64,000 bases of DNA from Pseudomonadota bacterium (lineage in GTDB: Bacteria > Pseudomonadota > Gammaproteobacteria > Ga0077536): assembly GCA_016719885.1 (NCBI GenBank), contig JADJYF010000013.1, forward strand, positions 1 to 64,000, in the 5' to 3' direction. Made by a program: the position numbers and the translations under genes. Below are positions 36,069-44,116 of the stretch, piece after piece. The notes beneath the pieces are model-generated. The model had not been told where the DNA came from. It saw nothing but the letters and a program-made list of their open reading frames with translations, and did no database searches. Each line of letters opens with the position of its first letter. The stretch's first letter is position 1.

Positions 36069-37274
36069 TCAGCTCGCCGCGTAGCGTCCGACGCGCAGTT
36101 CGCGGCACACGCCGTCGAAGGCGCTGATGATGGCGTCGATGTGGGCCGGCGTATGGGCGGCGGTGATGCTGCAGCGGATCAGGCTGCCGCCATCGGGCGC
36201 CGCCGGCGGCAGGATGAGATTGGTGTACACGCCTGCATTGAACAAGCCCTGCCAGCAGCCGAAGGCGGTTTCCCGTTCGCGGAATGAAATGCCCACCACC
36301 GGGCTGACATGCGGCCCGAGATCGAGCCCGAGTTCGGCCAGGGCGCCATAGAGGTGATGGGCATTGGCCCACACCTGGTCGCGCAGTTCGGGCCGCGTGC
36401 CGAGCTTGTGCAAGGCGACGCGCGTGGTCGCGATTACCGAAGGACAGGGCGAGGCGGTGAAAATGTAAGGGCGACTCGCGTAGCGAAACAACGCCAGTTC
36501 CGGGTGTTTGCTGACGCAGAAACCGCCGATCGATCCCAGGCTCTTGCTGAAGGTGCCGACGATGAAATCGGTGTCGGCCTCGACGCCTTCCTGCTCGACC
36601 AGTCCGCGCCCGTGGGCGCCGTAGAGGCCGAGCGAATGAGCCTCGTCGACGAACAAGCAAGCGCCGAACTCGCGTTTGACCGCCGCGAATTCGGCCAGCG
36701 GCGCGCAGTCGCCGCGGATGCTGTACAGGCCTTCGGCGACGATCAGGGCCGAGCTCGCGCGCTCGCCCAGGCGACGCAGGCGGCTGGCGAGGCTGTCGGC
36801 ATCGTTGTGCTTGAAGCGGAAGATGTCCGCACCGCTCAGACGGCAGCCGTCGAACAGGCTGGCGTGCGCTTCGGAATCGAGCAGCACCGGATCGCCGGGC
36901 GCCAGCAGCGCGGCGAGCGAGCCCAAGTTGGCCGAGTAACCGGTGGAGAACACCATCGCGTAAGGCGTGTCGAAAAACGCCGCCAGCTCTGCTTCCAGCA
37001 GCAGGTGATCGCGATAGGTGCCGTTGGCCATGCGCGAGCCGGTGGTACCGGTGCCGCACGCGGCGAGGGCGGCCTGGCCGGCGGCGATCGCGTCGGCGTC
37101 GAAAGTCAGGCCAAGATAATTATTGGTGCCCGCCATGATGGTGCGGCGGCCGTGGATGATGGCCTCGGTGGCGCTCACGACCTCCTCGATCACGACGTCG
37201 GTCGGATTGAGCGGCAGCGCACTCAGCGTGTCACGGGTTTGGCGCGCGGTCTCGAACTTGTCCAGCAACCCCAT
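36069..37274 (-). CDS. spt: Serine palmitoyltransferase (alpha-oxoamine synthase family)
   Basis: A 401-residue PLP enzyme. The PLP lysine is Lys244 in GTFSKSLGSIGG; His137, Asp210 and His213 (VDEAHSLGLYG) are the cofactor-contacting residues. TNNYLGL, GTGTTGSRMANGTY and RPYIFTASPCPS match serine palmitoyltransferases. BioF and KBL are close relatives, but there are no biotin or threonine genes here, and the gene is preceded by its own ACP, reductase and acyl ligase as in Caulobacter. It condenses serine with an acyl thioester to 3-ketosphinganine, the first committed step to sphingolipids. ATG 37274 gives the family start MGLLDKFE. Confidence 0.88.
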   Translation of the reverse strand: MGLLDKFETARQTRDTLSALPLNPTDVVIEEVVSATEAIIHGRRTIMAGTNNYLGLTFDADAIAAGQAALAACGTGTTGSRMANGTYRDHLLLEAELAAFFDTPYAMVFSTGYSANLGSLAALLAPGDPVLLDSEAHASLFDGCRLSGADIFRFKHNDADSLASRLRRLGERASSALIVAEGLYSIRGDCAPLAEFAAVKREFGACLFVDEAHSLGLYGAHGRGLVEQEGVEADTDFIVGTFSKSLGSIGGFCVSKHPELALFRYASRPYIFTASPCPSVIATTRVALHKLGTRPELRDQVWANAHHLYGALAELGLDLGPHVSPVVGISFRERETAFGCWQGLFNAGVYTNLILPPAAPDGGSLIRCSITAAHTPAHIDAIISAFDGVCRELRVGRYAAS

Positions 37275-37279
37275 CGGAT

Positions 37280-37522
37280 TCAGCCCTTCTGGAGTTTCTT
37301 GATGACGCCGGCGAGATCGGCAATGGTCTGCACGTCGGCCAGCGTGGCTTCGTCGATGGCAAGATCGAAGTGGTCTTCCACTTCGCACAGGTACTCGATG
37401 ACTTGAATCGATTCCAGGCCCAGGTCGCCCACCAGGTTGGTGTCGGGAGACAGCGCCGTATCGGCGTCCAGGCTCTTTGCAAGCAAGCCCATCAATTGCT
37501 CTTCGACCGTCTGTTCAGTCAT
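37280..37522 (-). CDS. Acyl carrier protein dedicated to sphingolipid synthesis
   Basis: An 80-residue ACP. The phosphopantetheine site is Ser38 in GDLGLESIQ (Glu-Ser in place of the usual Asp-Ser), followed by an acidic helix II. ATG 37522 is chosen over an upstream TTG. It ends 5 bases before the serine palmitoyltransferase start and follows the ligase and reductase genes, so it probably carries the acyl chain from the ligase to serine palmitoyltransferase, as inferred for the Caulobacter ACP. Confidence 0.88.
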   Translation of the reverse strand: MTEQTVEEQLMGLLAKSLDADTALSPDTNLVGDLGLESIQVIEYLCEVEDHFDLAIDEATLADVQTIADLAGVIKKLQKG

Positions 37523-37553
37523 CACGTCGTATTTCCAAGGGCGCACACCCAGG

Positions 37554-38489
37554 CTATTGGCCAAACAAACGCGCGATGCCGGTGCGCAACGACACCTCTG
37601 GCACCCAGCCCGTAACCGCGCGCAGGCGCGAATTATCGCAGAGCCAGCTAGGCTCCGAAAGCTCGCGCACCTTGCCCGGCGTCAACATCGGCGCATAGCG
37701 AAACACGCGCGACAGCACGAGATTCGCGCGCGCGATGACGTCCAAGACCGCGCGCGGCACGGGCAACTGCAGCACCGGCATCGCACCCCGCGCACAGGCG
37801 ATGATGTCCGCCCAGCCATGACCGCCGGCCTGTTCGTCGTCCGGTTCGAACGTCGCGCCGGTGCAGCGATCGCGGTGAGTAACGCACGCCAACACCGCGC
37901 GCCCCAGGTCTTCCACGTGCAATAGTGACAGGCGCTGCGCACGCGGTGCGACGATCAGCGCGAGACCGGCCCGAATGGCGCGAAACAGCGGCAGCATTTC
38001 CTGATCGCCCGGGCCATACACCGCCGGCGGGCGCAGAATTGTCCAGGGCAATGGACTCGCCCTCAGCACCTGCTCGCCTTCGAACTTGCTGTGTGCGTAA
38101 TCAGACAGGTGCGGACGGGTGGCTGCAAGTGAGGAGATCAGGACGACGTGCGGCGGACTCGGCAACCGCGCGGCGGCGCGGCATACGTGTCGCAGGCCTT
38201 CGATGTTGGCGGCGGCAAAGTCGGCCGGCCCCGCACCGCGCACCGAACCGGCGCAGTAGACGATGACGCTGACGTCCTCGAGCGCCATCGTCAAGGCGCG
38301 CTCGTCGTCGAGCTTCAGCAGGCAGCGCTCGACGTCCGGCAGCAGGTGAGCGGCGTGGCGTGTATTCGGTCTGACCAGCGCGCGTACCGGCATGCCGGCG
38401 GCGCGTAGTTGGCGTTGCAGCTCGCGACCGATGAATCCCGTTGCCCCGCTCAGGGCGATGGGCGATTTCAGCCGACGGTCTTCATCCAT
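37554..38489 (-). CDS. cerR: NAD(P)-dependent epimerase-like reductase, CerR-type
   Basis: A 311-residue extended short-chain dehydrogenase with GATGFIG at residues 15-21, Ser120 and the catalytic YxxxK (Tyr131, Lys135). It lacks features of sugar epimerases beyond the fold. In Caulobacter the corresponding gene (cerR), next to spt, acp and the acyl ligase, reduces the 3-keto group on the sphingolipid; order and neighbours match here. ATG 38489 or GTG 38495; both overlap or abut the ligase stop. Confidence 0.8.
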   Translation of the reverse strand: MDEDRRLKSPIALSGATGFIGRELQRQLRAAGMPVRALVRPNTRHAAHLLPDVERCLLKLDDERALTMALEDVSVIVYCAGSVRGAGPADFAAANIEGLRHVCRAAARLPSPPHVVLISSLAATRPHLSDYAHSKFEGEQVLRASPLPWTILRPPAVYGPGDQEMLPLFRAIRAGLALIVAPRAQRLSLLHVEDLGRAVLACVTHRDRCTGATFEPDDEQAGGHGWADIIACARGAMPVLQLPVPRAVLDVIARANLVLSRVFRYAPMLTPGKVRELSEPSWLCDNSRLRAVTGWVPEVSLRTGIARLFGQ

Positions 38490-40239
38490 GCGCACCCGCG
38501 ACCGCGCTGCCGATCACGTTCTGCGAGCGCGCCAGGAAATCCTGCTTGGCCTTGGAACGGGACAGCTTGCCGGACGAGGTGCGCGGCAGGGTGCGCGGCG
38601 GCACGAGGTCGATGTGGCAGGTGATGCCGAAATGGGTGTTGATCAGCGAGCGCAGTTCATCGATCAGGCTGCGCATCTTGGCCGGGTTGGTTTCGCGTGA
38701 CTCGACCACGATCACCACCTGGTCGGTGCCGGCGTCATCGGCGAAGGAGAACGCCGAGACATTGCCGAAGCGTACGCCCGGCAGGCTTTCCGCCACGTAC
38801 TCGAGGTCGTGCGGCCAGATGTTGCGGCCGTTGACGATGATGACGTCCTTGCGGCGCGCCGTCACCACCACGTGGGAACCGACCCGGTAACCGATGTCGC
38901 CGGTATCCAGCCAACCGTCCTCGGACAGCACTTCGGCGGTCGCGGTCGGGTTCTGGAAGTAGCCCTGCATGACGCTCGGGCCGCGCAGGCAGATACGCCC
39001 GCACTGGTAGTCTGGCAGGTCGTTGCCGGCGTCGTCGCGGATGGCCATTTCGAAACTGGGCAGGATTTCGCCGCAGTCGACGAAGGTCAGGGTCTCTTCC
39101 GGCTTGTCGGCCTTGGCCGCGGACGGGATCTCGACGCGACCTTCGGTCGCCATGATTTCCTTGTCGACCTTGATCGAGCTGATGCCGGCATCGAGTTCCG
39201 CGAAGCTGATGGCAAGTGCGCATTCGGCCATGCCGTAGCAGGCCACGAAGGCACGCGGGTCGAACTTGGCGGGTTTGAGCACGTGCGCGAACTGGCGCAG
39301 CGGCTCAGGATGAATACGTTCCGCGCCCACGCAGGCCACGCGCCAGGAGCTCAGGTCATAGCGGTCCTGATCGGTCAGGCGCAGACGCTTGGCGCACAAG
39401 GCGTAGCCGAACGGCGGGCTGGAGGAAATGGTGCCGCGGTTCTGGGAAATGACCTTCAGCCACAGGCGCGGGCGCATGGCGAAGGTGCGCGGGCTGAGGT
39501 AATCGGCCGACAGCTGGCTGCCGAGCGGCAGCAGCACGAAGCCCACCAGGCCCATGTCGTGGTAGAGCGGCAGCCACGCGACCATGCGGTCCTGACGGGT
39601 GATTTTCAGACCATGCACGGCGATGTCGCGCAGGTTGGTCATCACGCAGTGTTGGGAGATCTCCACGCCACGCGGAAAACGCGTGCTGCCCGAGGTGTAC
39701 TGCAAATAGGCAGTTTCGTCGGCGCGCAGCGGCTCGAGTTCGCAGTCGAGTTCCGGCAGCAGATCGAATTCGTCGGGAGTGCCGGCCTTGACCAGGTTCA
39801 GGCGCTCGACGGCCTGACGCAGGAAACCGACATGGGATTCGGGGGCGACGGCGATGTCGGCGCCGCAGCTGTCGAGCATGCGCTCGAGTTGTTCGACATA
39901 GGCTTTGCGCGCGCCGAGCTGGAAGCCGGCGGGCAGCGCGACGGGAATGTAGCCGGCGTACTGACAGGCAAAGAAAAACCGATGAAACATCGGTTCGGTC
40001 TCCGCCACGATGGCGACGCGCGCGCCGCGCTTGCAGCCCAGGCCGCGCAGACGGCGCGCCAGGGCTTGGGCCTGGATGCGCAGCTCGGCGTAGCTCAGAA
40101 CGGCAAACAGCTCACCACGTCCATCGTAGAAGTTGTATCCAGCCTCGCCTTGGGCGGCATATTCGAGCGCGTCGATCAGGGTCGCGAAATCGGCGTTGCG
40201 CAGCGGCAATATGTTGTTGATTATCGTGGCTTTCATCAT
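38482..40239 (-). CDS. Fatty-acyl-AMP ligase / acyl-ACP synthetase
   Basis: A 585-residue adenylate-forming enzyme of the FAAL type. The P-loop-like motif is YTSGSTRFPRGV (an Arg replaces the usual second Gly), with WLPLYHDMGLVG, ACYGMAECALAIS, GWLDTGDIGY and KDVIIVNGRNIWPHDLE. It activates a fatty acid as acyl-AMP and most likely loads it onto the ACP encoded downstream, supplying serine palmitoyltransferase. It is the first gene of the minus-strand operon. The ATG-ATG at 40239 lies next to an AT-rich promoter region. Confidence 0.88.
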   Translation of the reverse strand: MMKATIINNILPLRNADFATLIDALEYAAQGEAGYNFYDGRGELFAVLSYAELRIQAQALARRLRGLGCKRGARVAIVAETEPMFHRFFFACQYAGYIPVALPAGFQLGARKAYVEQLERMLDSCGADIAVAPESHVGFLRQAVERLNLVKAGTPDEFDLLPELDCELEPLRADETAYLQYTSGSTRFPRGVEISQHCVMTNLRDIAVHGLKITRQDRMVAWLPLYHDMGLVGFVLLPLGSQLSADYLSPRTFAMRPRLWLKVISQNRGTISSSPPFGYALCAKRLRLTDQDRYDLSSWRVACVGAERIHPEPLRQFAHVLKPAKFDPRAFVACYGMAECALAISFAELDAGISSIKVDKEIMATEGRVEIPSAAKADKPEETLTFVDCGEILPSFEMAIRDDAGNDLPDYQCGRICLRGPSVMQGYFQNPTATAEVLSEDGWLDTGDIGYRVGSHVVVTARRKDVIIVNGRNIWPHDLEYVAESLPGVRFGNVSAFSFADDAGTDQVVIVVESRETNPAKMRSLIDELRSLINTHFGITCHIDLVPPRTLPRTSSGKLSRSKAKQDFLARSQNVIGSAVAGAHG

Positions 40240-40316
40240 GATTCGAGTTGAATTGTACGGACTGAATCGACAAACCCGAGCGAGACTGGGTTGCCCCCCC
40301 TGACGCAGCGGCCGAG

Positions 40317-40322
40317 ATTATA
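40317..40322 (-). promoter_or_regulatory. Candidate -10 element of the acyl ligase-cerR-acp-spt operon
   Basis: A perfect TATAAT on the minus strand preceded by AT-rich sequence. No good -35 element is found at 16-18 bases, so the promoter may need an activator or use another sigma factor. Confidence 0.35.
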
Positions 40323-40564
40323 ACCGGTTCGTAACATTAGTGAGATAGTTAAATTAAACCCGCAATATCTAGACAAAATGCCGCTGACCGGCATCGTCCT
40401 CCCCAGAACGATGCACGAGGCAAGGTGTTCGGTGCTGCTTCCCCCATTCCGGGGCCGATTTTGCCCCCTAGTTAGCACTTCGTGCAACGCGTTTGTCATG
40501 GTCGGGGGCTGGGTGGGGGTATCGGCGCAATACCGGAATCCCACGGAAGAGGGCTTTTTCGGCG

Positions 40565-40596
40565 CCCTCCACGGCGTTCGGCGCGGCCGTGGAGGG
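40565..40596. terminator. Stable hairpin downstream of imuB
   Basis: A perfect 11-base-pair stem (CCCTCCACGGC / GCCGTGGAGGG) with a 10-base loop, 46 bases beyond the imuB stop. There is no T-run on the minus strand, so it is a terminator by position and stability only. Confidence 0.4.
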
Positions 40597-40641
40597 GCAT
40601 GATCGAAAGGGTGTGATGCAGTGCGAAGACCGCTCGACGGC

Positions 40642-42210
40642 TCACTCAAATACGCCGTGCAAGCGCCAACGCTGTTCCCCATCGAGCTCCTTATAGACCC
40701 ACAGACGGCTGCCCCGGGTGGTCCTGGCAATGAAGTAGTCACGCGCCAGCCCACGTTCATCCCACCATCCGGTATCGATGCGCTCACGGGCGGGAACCAA
40801 ACGCAAAGGACCGTCGAATTGAGGTATGCCATGCTGGGTGGACAAGGTGACGGGCTCTCTGACCAACCACACGGGGCGTGTGTTCAATCCGTCGGAAAAA
40901 AGAGTTTTGGTGCCGCCCCTGCGTACCGGCTCATCGCTTTCGCGCCAACGCCAGGCGGCCTCGGGACGATGGTCCGGCTGCAGTTCCATGGCCCGCAACG
41001 CCTCCGAACCGCAGCGGGAGCGCAGCCGATCGATGAAATTGGCGTAAGCCTCGCCCTGCGCGTGATGCCGGACGCCAAACAGGTCCGCACCGATGGTCGG
41101 GTTGCCCGACACCAGTTCGTCCACTTTCAATTCCATTGCGGTTACCGGTGCCTTGAGCGTCATGCGCATGAGCGTCTCGCGCAGCAGCAGCAGCATGTGA
41201 TCGTGATCACGCGTCGGCTGGGTGAGATGGATATCGAAGCGTTCCTCGTCGCGCGCGCCATTGGCGAGTCGCCAGCGCAGGCGGCGGGTCATGGCGGTAC
41301 GGGCGCGCAGATAGCCCTGCAACTGCAGCAGCAGTCGCTCACCGGCGGTCACCAGCGCCTGGGCATTGCGTACTTCCCAGGGCAGTTCGACCGCGGCGTC
41401 GAACACTTCCGGGGCAGGCATGGCCACGCGCGGGTCGCGGGCCTGCCCATACAGGCGGTCAAAAGTATCGAGCAGGGCGGGCGACAAACGTCGCGCCAGA
41501 TCGGCGCGCGACAGGCGTCGGCATTCGCCGAGGGTACGTACGCCGATACTCTGCAGGGCTTCCTGTTCGGCGGGTGACAGGCGCAACACCTCCAGCGGCA
41601 AGCCGCCGAGATGGCGCCCCAACTCATGTTCATCCTGCACCACGGTGCGATTGGAACCGCGCGCCAGCAAGGTGGCCGCCAGCGGCGTCGGCGCCACCGC
41701 GTACTGCGCGCGATAACCCAACTGCTTGAGGCCTTGACGCAAACGCGCCAGCAAACCGTCGAGGCCATGAAACAGGCCCAGGCTGCCGCGCACTTCGAGC
41801 AGCACGCCATCGGGCGGCGCCAGGCTCACCAGCGGCGTCATGTGCATCGCCCACACCCCGAGATTCTCGAGAGCCTGCTGCTCGGCCCGTGCATTGCGCT
41901 CGAGTTCGACGATATCGCCCAAGGCATGGGCGGCGCCCAAGGGCATGCCGGCACGGATACCCAGGGTGGCGGCCCGCGTATTGGCCATCAGCACCTTGCG
42001 ACGACTGCCCTCCCCCTGCACCAGCACGCAGGCCCGATGCTGGGCCATGCCGCGCGTCAGCACTTCGAGTGGCAGTTGCGGCAGATGGACATGCAGCCAC
42101 AGCGCGCTCGCGGGCAGTGTCCTGACGGCCGAACGAACGTCGCCGACCGCGCGCATCGCGGCCGGCATGGCGGCGGCATGGGGGGACATGGAGGGCAATA
42201 AACGGGGCAT
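40642..42210 (-). CDS. imuB: ImuB, Y-family DNA polymerase-like mutagenesis protein
   Basis: A 522-residue Y-family polymerase relative. The fingers/palm region (LWLHVHLPQLPLEVL, GVLLEVRGSLGLFHG) lacks the full catalytic Asp/Glu set of active Y-polymerases, as is typical of ImuB, which acts as a hub for ImuA and DnaE2 and binds the beta clamp. The C-terminal part has the usual conserved tail (DYFIARTTRGSRLWVYKEL). It is downstream of imuA in the lexA operon. Confidence 0.9.
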   Translation of the reverse strand: MPRLLPSMSPHAAAMPAAMRAVGDVRSAVRTLPASALWLHVHLPQLPLEVLTRGMAQHRACVLVQGEGSRRKVLMANTRAATLGIRAGMPLGAAHALGDIVELERNARAEQQALENLGVWAMHMTPLVSLAPPDGVLLEVRGSLGLFHGLDGLLARLRQGLKQLGYRAQYAVAPTPLAATLLARGSNRTVVQDEHELGRHLGGLPLEVLRLSPAEQEALQSIGVRTLGECRRLSRADLARRLSPALLDTFDRLYGQARDPRVAMPAPEVFDAAVELPWEVRNAQALVTAGERLLLQLQGYLRARTAMTRRLRWRLANGARDEERFDIHLTQPTRDHDHMLLLLRETLMRMTLKAPVTAMELKVDELVSGNPTIGADLFGVRHHAQGEAYANFIDRLRSRCGSEALRAMELQPDHRPEAAWRWRESDEPVRRGGTKTLFSDGLNTRPVWLVREPVTLSTQHGIPQFDGPLRLVPARERIDTGWWDERGLARDYFIARTTRGSRLWVYKELDGEQRWRLHGVFE

Positions 42211-42225
42211 GGCTCATTTCCTTTT

Positions 42226-42876
42226 TTATAGTTGCAGTTGGCAATGCAAACCGGTGCGGGCTCCCCGCGCCTTGCGCAATTTCACGCGCACGCTCGCGGG
42301 ACGGCCGGGCGCGCCGGGCAGCGGCTCGGCCAAGGCTTCGATTTCGAGTCTCAAGGGCGCGGGGGACGGCTGGCTCGCGTGCTGCGCCGGACGGAATACC
42401 ACCCCCCAGGTCGAGCCGGTCTCGGCGGCCAGCTGCAAACGACGCAGGCGCAGATTGGGCAGCGCATCCAGCCATAACAAGGCCGCGCCGCAATCATCGA
42501 AGCGCAGCGCCTGTTCAAAAGCCCATGTCGCCTGCACGCGGGTGCGCGCGTCGTCGCCCGGCAGGTCCACCACCAGGACGCGGGTCAGATCCAGGCCGTG
42601 CCCCGCGAGCGCGGGCGAGTAAGGCACATGGGGCGGCGCGACCCAGATGATCCAGCGCCCCTCGTGGCTCAACCGGGCAAGCGCCGGCAGCACCAGTCGC
42701 AAGGCACCGATGCCCATGTCGGACGACAGGATCTCGGTCAGTCCATGGCGCGGCCAGCCGCCTCCCGGCAACAGCGCATCGAGGGCCGCATGGCCGCTGG
42801 CCATGCCGGCGGCCGTCGCAACGCCGCCGCGGGCGCGCCATACGCAGGCACGCTTCAAGAGCTCGTCGAGGCTCAT
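42226..42876 (-). CDS. imuA: ImuA, SulA/RecA-like SOS mutagenesis protein
   Basis: A 216-residue RecA-fold-related protein (ALDALLPGGGWPRHGLTEIL, WIIWVAPPHVPYSPALAG). ImuA partners ImuB and DnaE2 in damage-induced mutagenesis. Its start overlaps the lexA stop by four bases (ATGA), so it is under LexA control. There is no canonical Walker A with GKT, which is usual for this family. Confidence 0.88.
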   Translation of the reverse strand: MSLDELLKRACVWRARGGVATAAGMASGHAALDALLPGGGWPRHGLTEILSSDMGIGALRLVLPALARLSHEGRWIIWVAPPHVPYSPALAGHGLDLTRVLVVDLPGDDARTRVQATWAFEQALRFDDCGAALLWLDALPNLRLRRLQLAAETGSTWGVVFRPAQHASQPSPAPLRLEIEALAEPLPGAPGRPASVRVKLRKARGARTGLHCQLQL

Positions 42877-43490
42877 TGCCAGTGGGTTCTCAATACCCCG
42901 ACGCCCAGGCCCTCGATAACGAAATCGCGGGCGCCCGGCTCGATCTCGATGGGGGCGAAATCGGGGTTTTCCGGCAGCAGCGTGATGCGACTGCCGCGCT
43001 GGCGAAAGCGTTTGACGGTCACTTCATCATCGATACGCGCGACGACCAGCTGCCCGTTACGCGCCGTGCGCGCGGCATGCACGGCCAGCAGATCGCCATC
43101 GAGAATGCCGGCGTCGCGCATGCTCATGCCGGTGACGCGCAAGAGGTAGTCGGCGCGCGGCTTGAAGAGCTCGGGCGCGATCGCGCAGTGGTCTTCAATA
43201 TGTTCGAGCGCCAGCAGCGGCTGTCCGGCCGCGACCCGCCCGATGATCGGCAGACCCTGCGCGGCGCTGGCGGCATCGCCCGCGATACGTATGCCGCGCG
43301 AGGAACCGGGCAGGAGTTCGATCACGCCCTTGCGCGCCAGGGCGCGCAGATGCTCCTCGGCGGCATTGGCGGAACGGAAACCGAGTTCGGCGGCGATTTC
43401 CTGGCGCGTGGGCGGCATGCCGGTCTGCTGCACGCTGCGACGGATGAGGGCGAGGATTTCCGCCTGGCGGGCCGTGAGTCCTGTGACCAT
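42873..43490 (-). CDS. lexA: LexA repressor
   Basis: A 205-residue LexA. The winged-helix DNA-binding domain (PPTRQEIAAELGFRSANAAEEHL) is followed by the self-cleavage site Ala88-Gly89 and the Ser123/Lys160 catalytic dyad (GMSMRDAGILDGD, VTVKRFRQ). It represses SOS genes until RecA filaments trigger its autoproteolysis. It leads the lexA-imuA-imuB operon and represses itself through two operators just upstream. Confidence 0.97.
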   Translation of the reverse strand: MVTGLTARQAEILALIRRSVQQTGMPPTRQEIAAELGFRSANAAEEHLRALARKGVIELLPGSSRGIRIAGDAASAAQGLPIIGRVAAGQPLLALEHIEDHCAIAPELFKPRADYLLRVTGMSMRDAGILDGDLLAVHAARTARNGQLVVARIDDEVTVKRFRQRGSRITLLPENPDFAPIEIEPGARDFVIEGLGVGVLRTHWQ

Positions 43491-43498
43491 GACGAAAC

Positions 43499-43530
43499 CT
43501 GTATATAAAAACAGCTGTCAGTATATACAG
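43499..43530. promoter_or_regulatory. Two tandem LexA boxes
   Basis: Two perfect CTGT-N8-ACAG sites lie head to tail with no gap, at 43499-43514 and 43515-43530, starting 9 bases upstream of lexA. Their centres are 16 bases apart, so two dimers would bind on nearly opposite faces of the helix. Confidence 0.93.
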
Positions 43531-43713
43531 GCGACGCGGGTCCGCAAGCCCTGCGGCGGGCTTGCCCGTGGTCGGCATCATGCTGCGCTGTGGCTATACT
43601 GCCGCCTGCCCCACGCCGAGTATTTTCCAAGCGCCCATGTCCATCGCCCACGCCGCTTGCCGGGCCAGGCTCGGTCTCCGTTCGTACCGTCTTGCGCCGC
43701 GCCGCGCCTGCCC

Positions 43714-44088
43714 ATGACCCGCTCACGCCACAGTCTTCGGCGCATGCTCCGCGCCTGCGGCAACTCACTACGCGGCCTGCTACTGGGATGGCGCTTCGAA
43801 ACCGCCTTCCGCGAAGAAGTGATGCTCGGCGCGGCGTTGCTGCCGCTCAGCTTCTGGGTGGGACGCGATGTGCTGGACTACGCCCTGCTGATCGGCAGCG
43901 TGCTGATGCTGATGGTCACGGAGTTGTTCAACTCCGCCATCGAAGCCCTGAGCGATCGCGTGAGCACCGATTACCACGAGCTGTCGGGACGCGCCAAGGA
44001 TTACGCCGCGGCGGCGGTGCTGCTCGCCGCGCTGGTGATGGTGGCGGTGTGGGGCGCGATAGCCTGGCTGCGCTTCGCCGTCGACTGA
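43714..44088 (+). CDS. dgkA: Diacylglycerol kinase (DgkA family)
   Basis: A 124-residue membrane kinase with three helices. The conserved active-site segment TELFNSAIEALSDRV carries the Glu and Asn residues of the DgkA site, and AFREEVMLG is the N-terminal amphipathic region. It phosphorylates diacylglycerol (or undecaprenol in some Gram-positives). ATG 43714 gives the family start; the longer frame overlaps lexA on the other strand. It may be relevant to lipid turnover but is not part of the sphingolipid locus by spacing. Confidence 0.9.
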   Translation: MTRSRHSLRRMLRACGNSLRGLLLGWRFETAFREEVMLGAALLPLSFWVGRDVLDYALLIGSVLMLMVTELFNSAIEALSDRVSTDYHELSGRAKDYAAAAVLLAALVMVAVWGAIAWLRFAVD

Positions 44089-44116
44089 GGCACGGCGCGG
44101 CCGGCGACGGACGAAC

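Larger units (their letters stand above)
40243..40641. other. Intergenic region between the sphingolipid operon and imuB
   Basis: About 400 bases without a supported gene. The half next to the acyl ligase is unusually AT-rich (40310-40380) and has a perfect minus-strand TATAAT at 40317-40322, about 80 bases upstream of the ligase start; no clear -35 partner. The half next to imuB contains the hairpin described separately. A short plus-strand reading frame here (40378-40602) has no ribosome-binding site or recognisable product. Confidence 0.5.

Noticed and set aside
36069..37274. BioF (biotin synthesis) or KBL (threonine breakdown)
   Set aside because: The fold is shared, but no bio or tdh genes are near and the ACP-CerR-ligase neighbourhood is that of serine palmitoyltransferase.
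40378..40602. Small plus-strand gene in the imuB-ligase gap
   Set aside because: No ribosome-binding site and no recognisable product; it overlaps the hairpin downstream of imuB.
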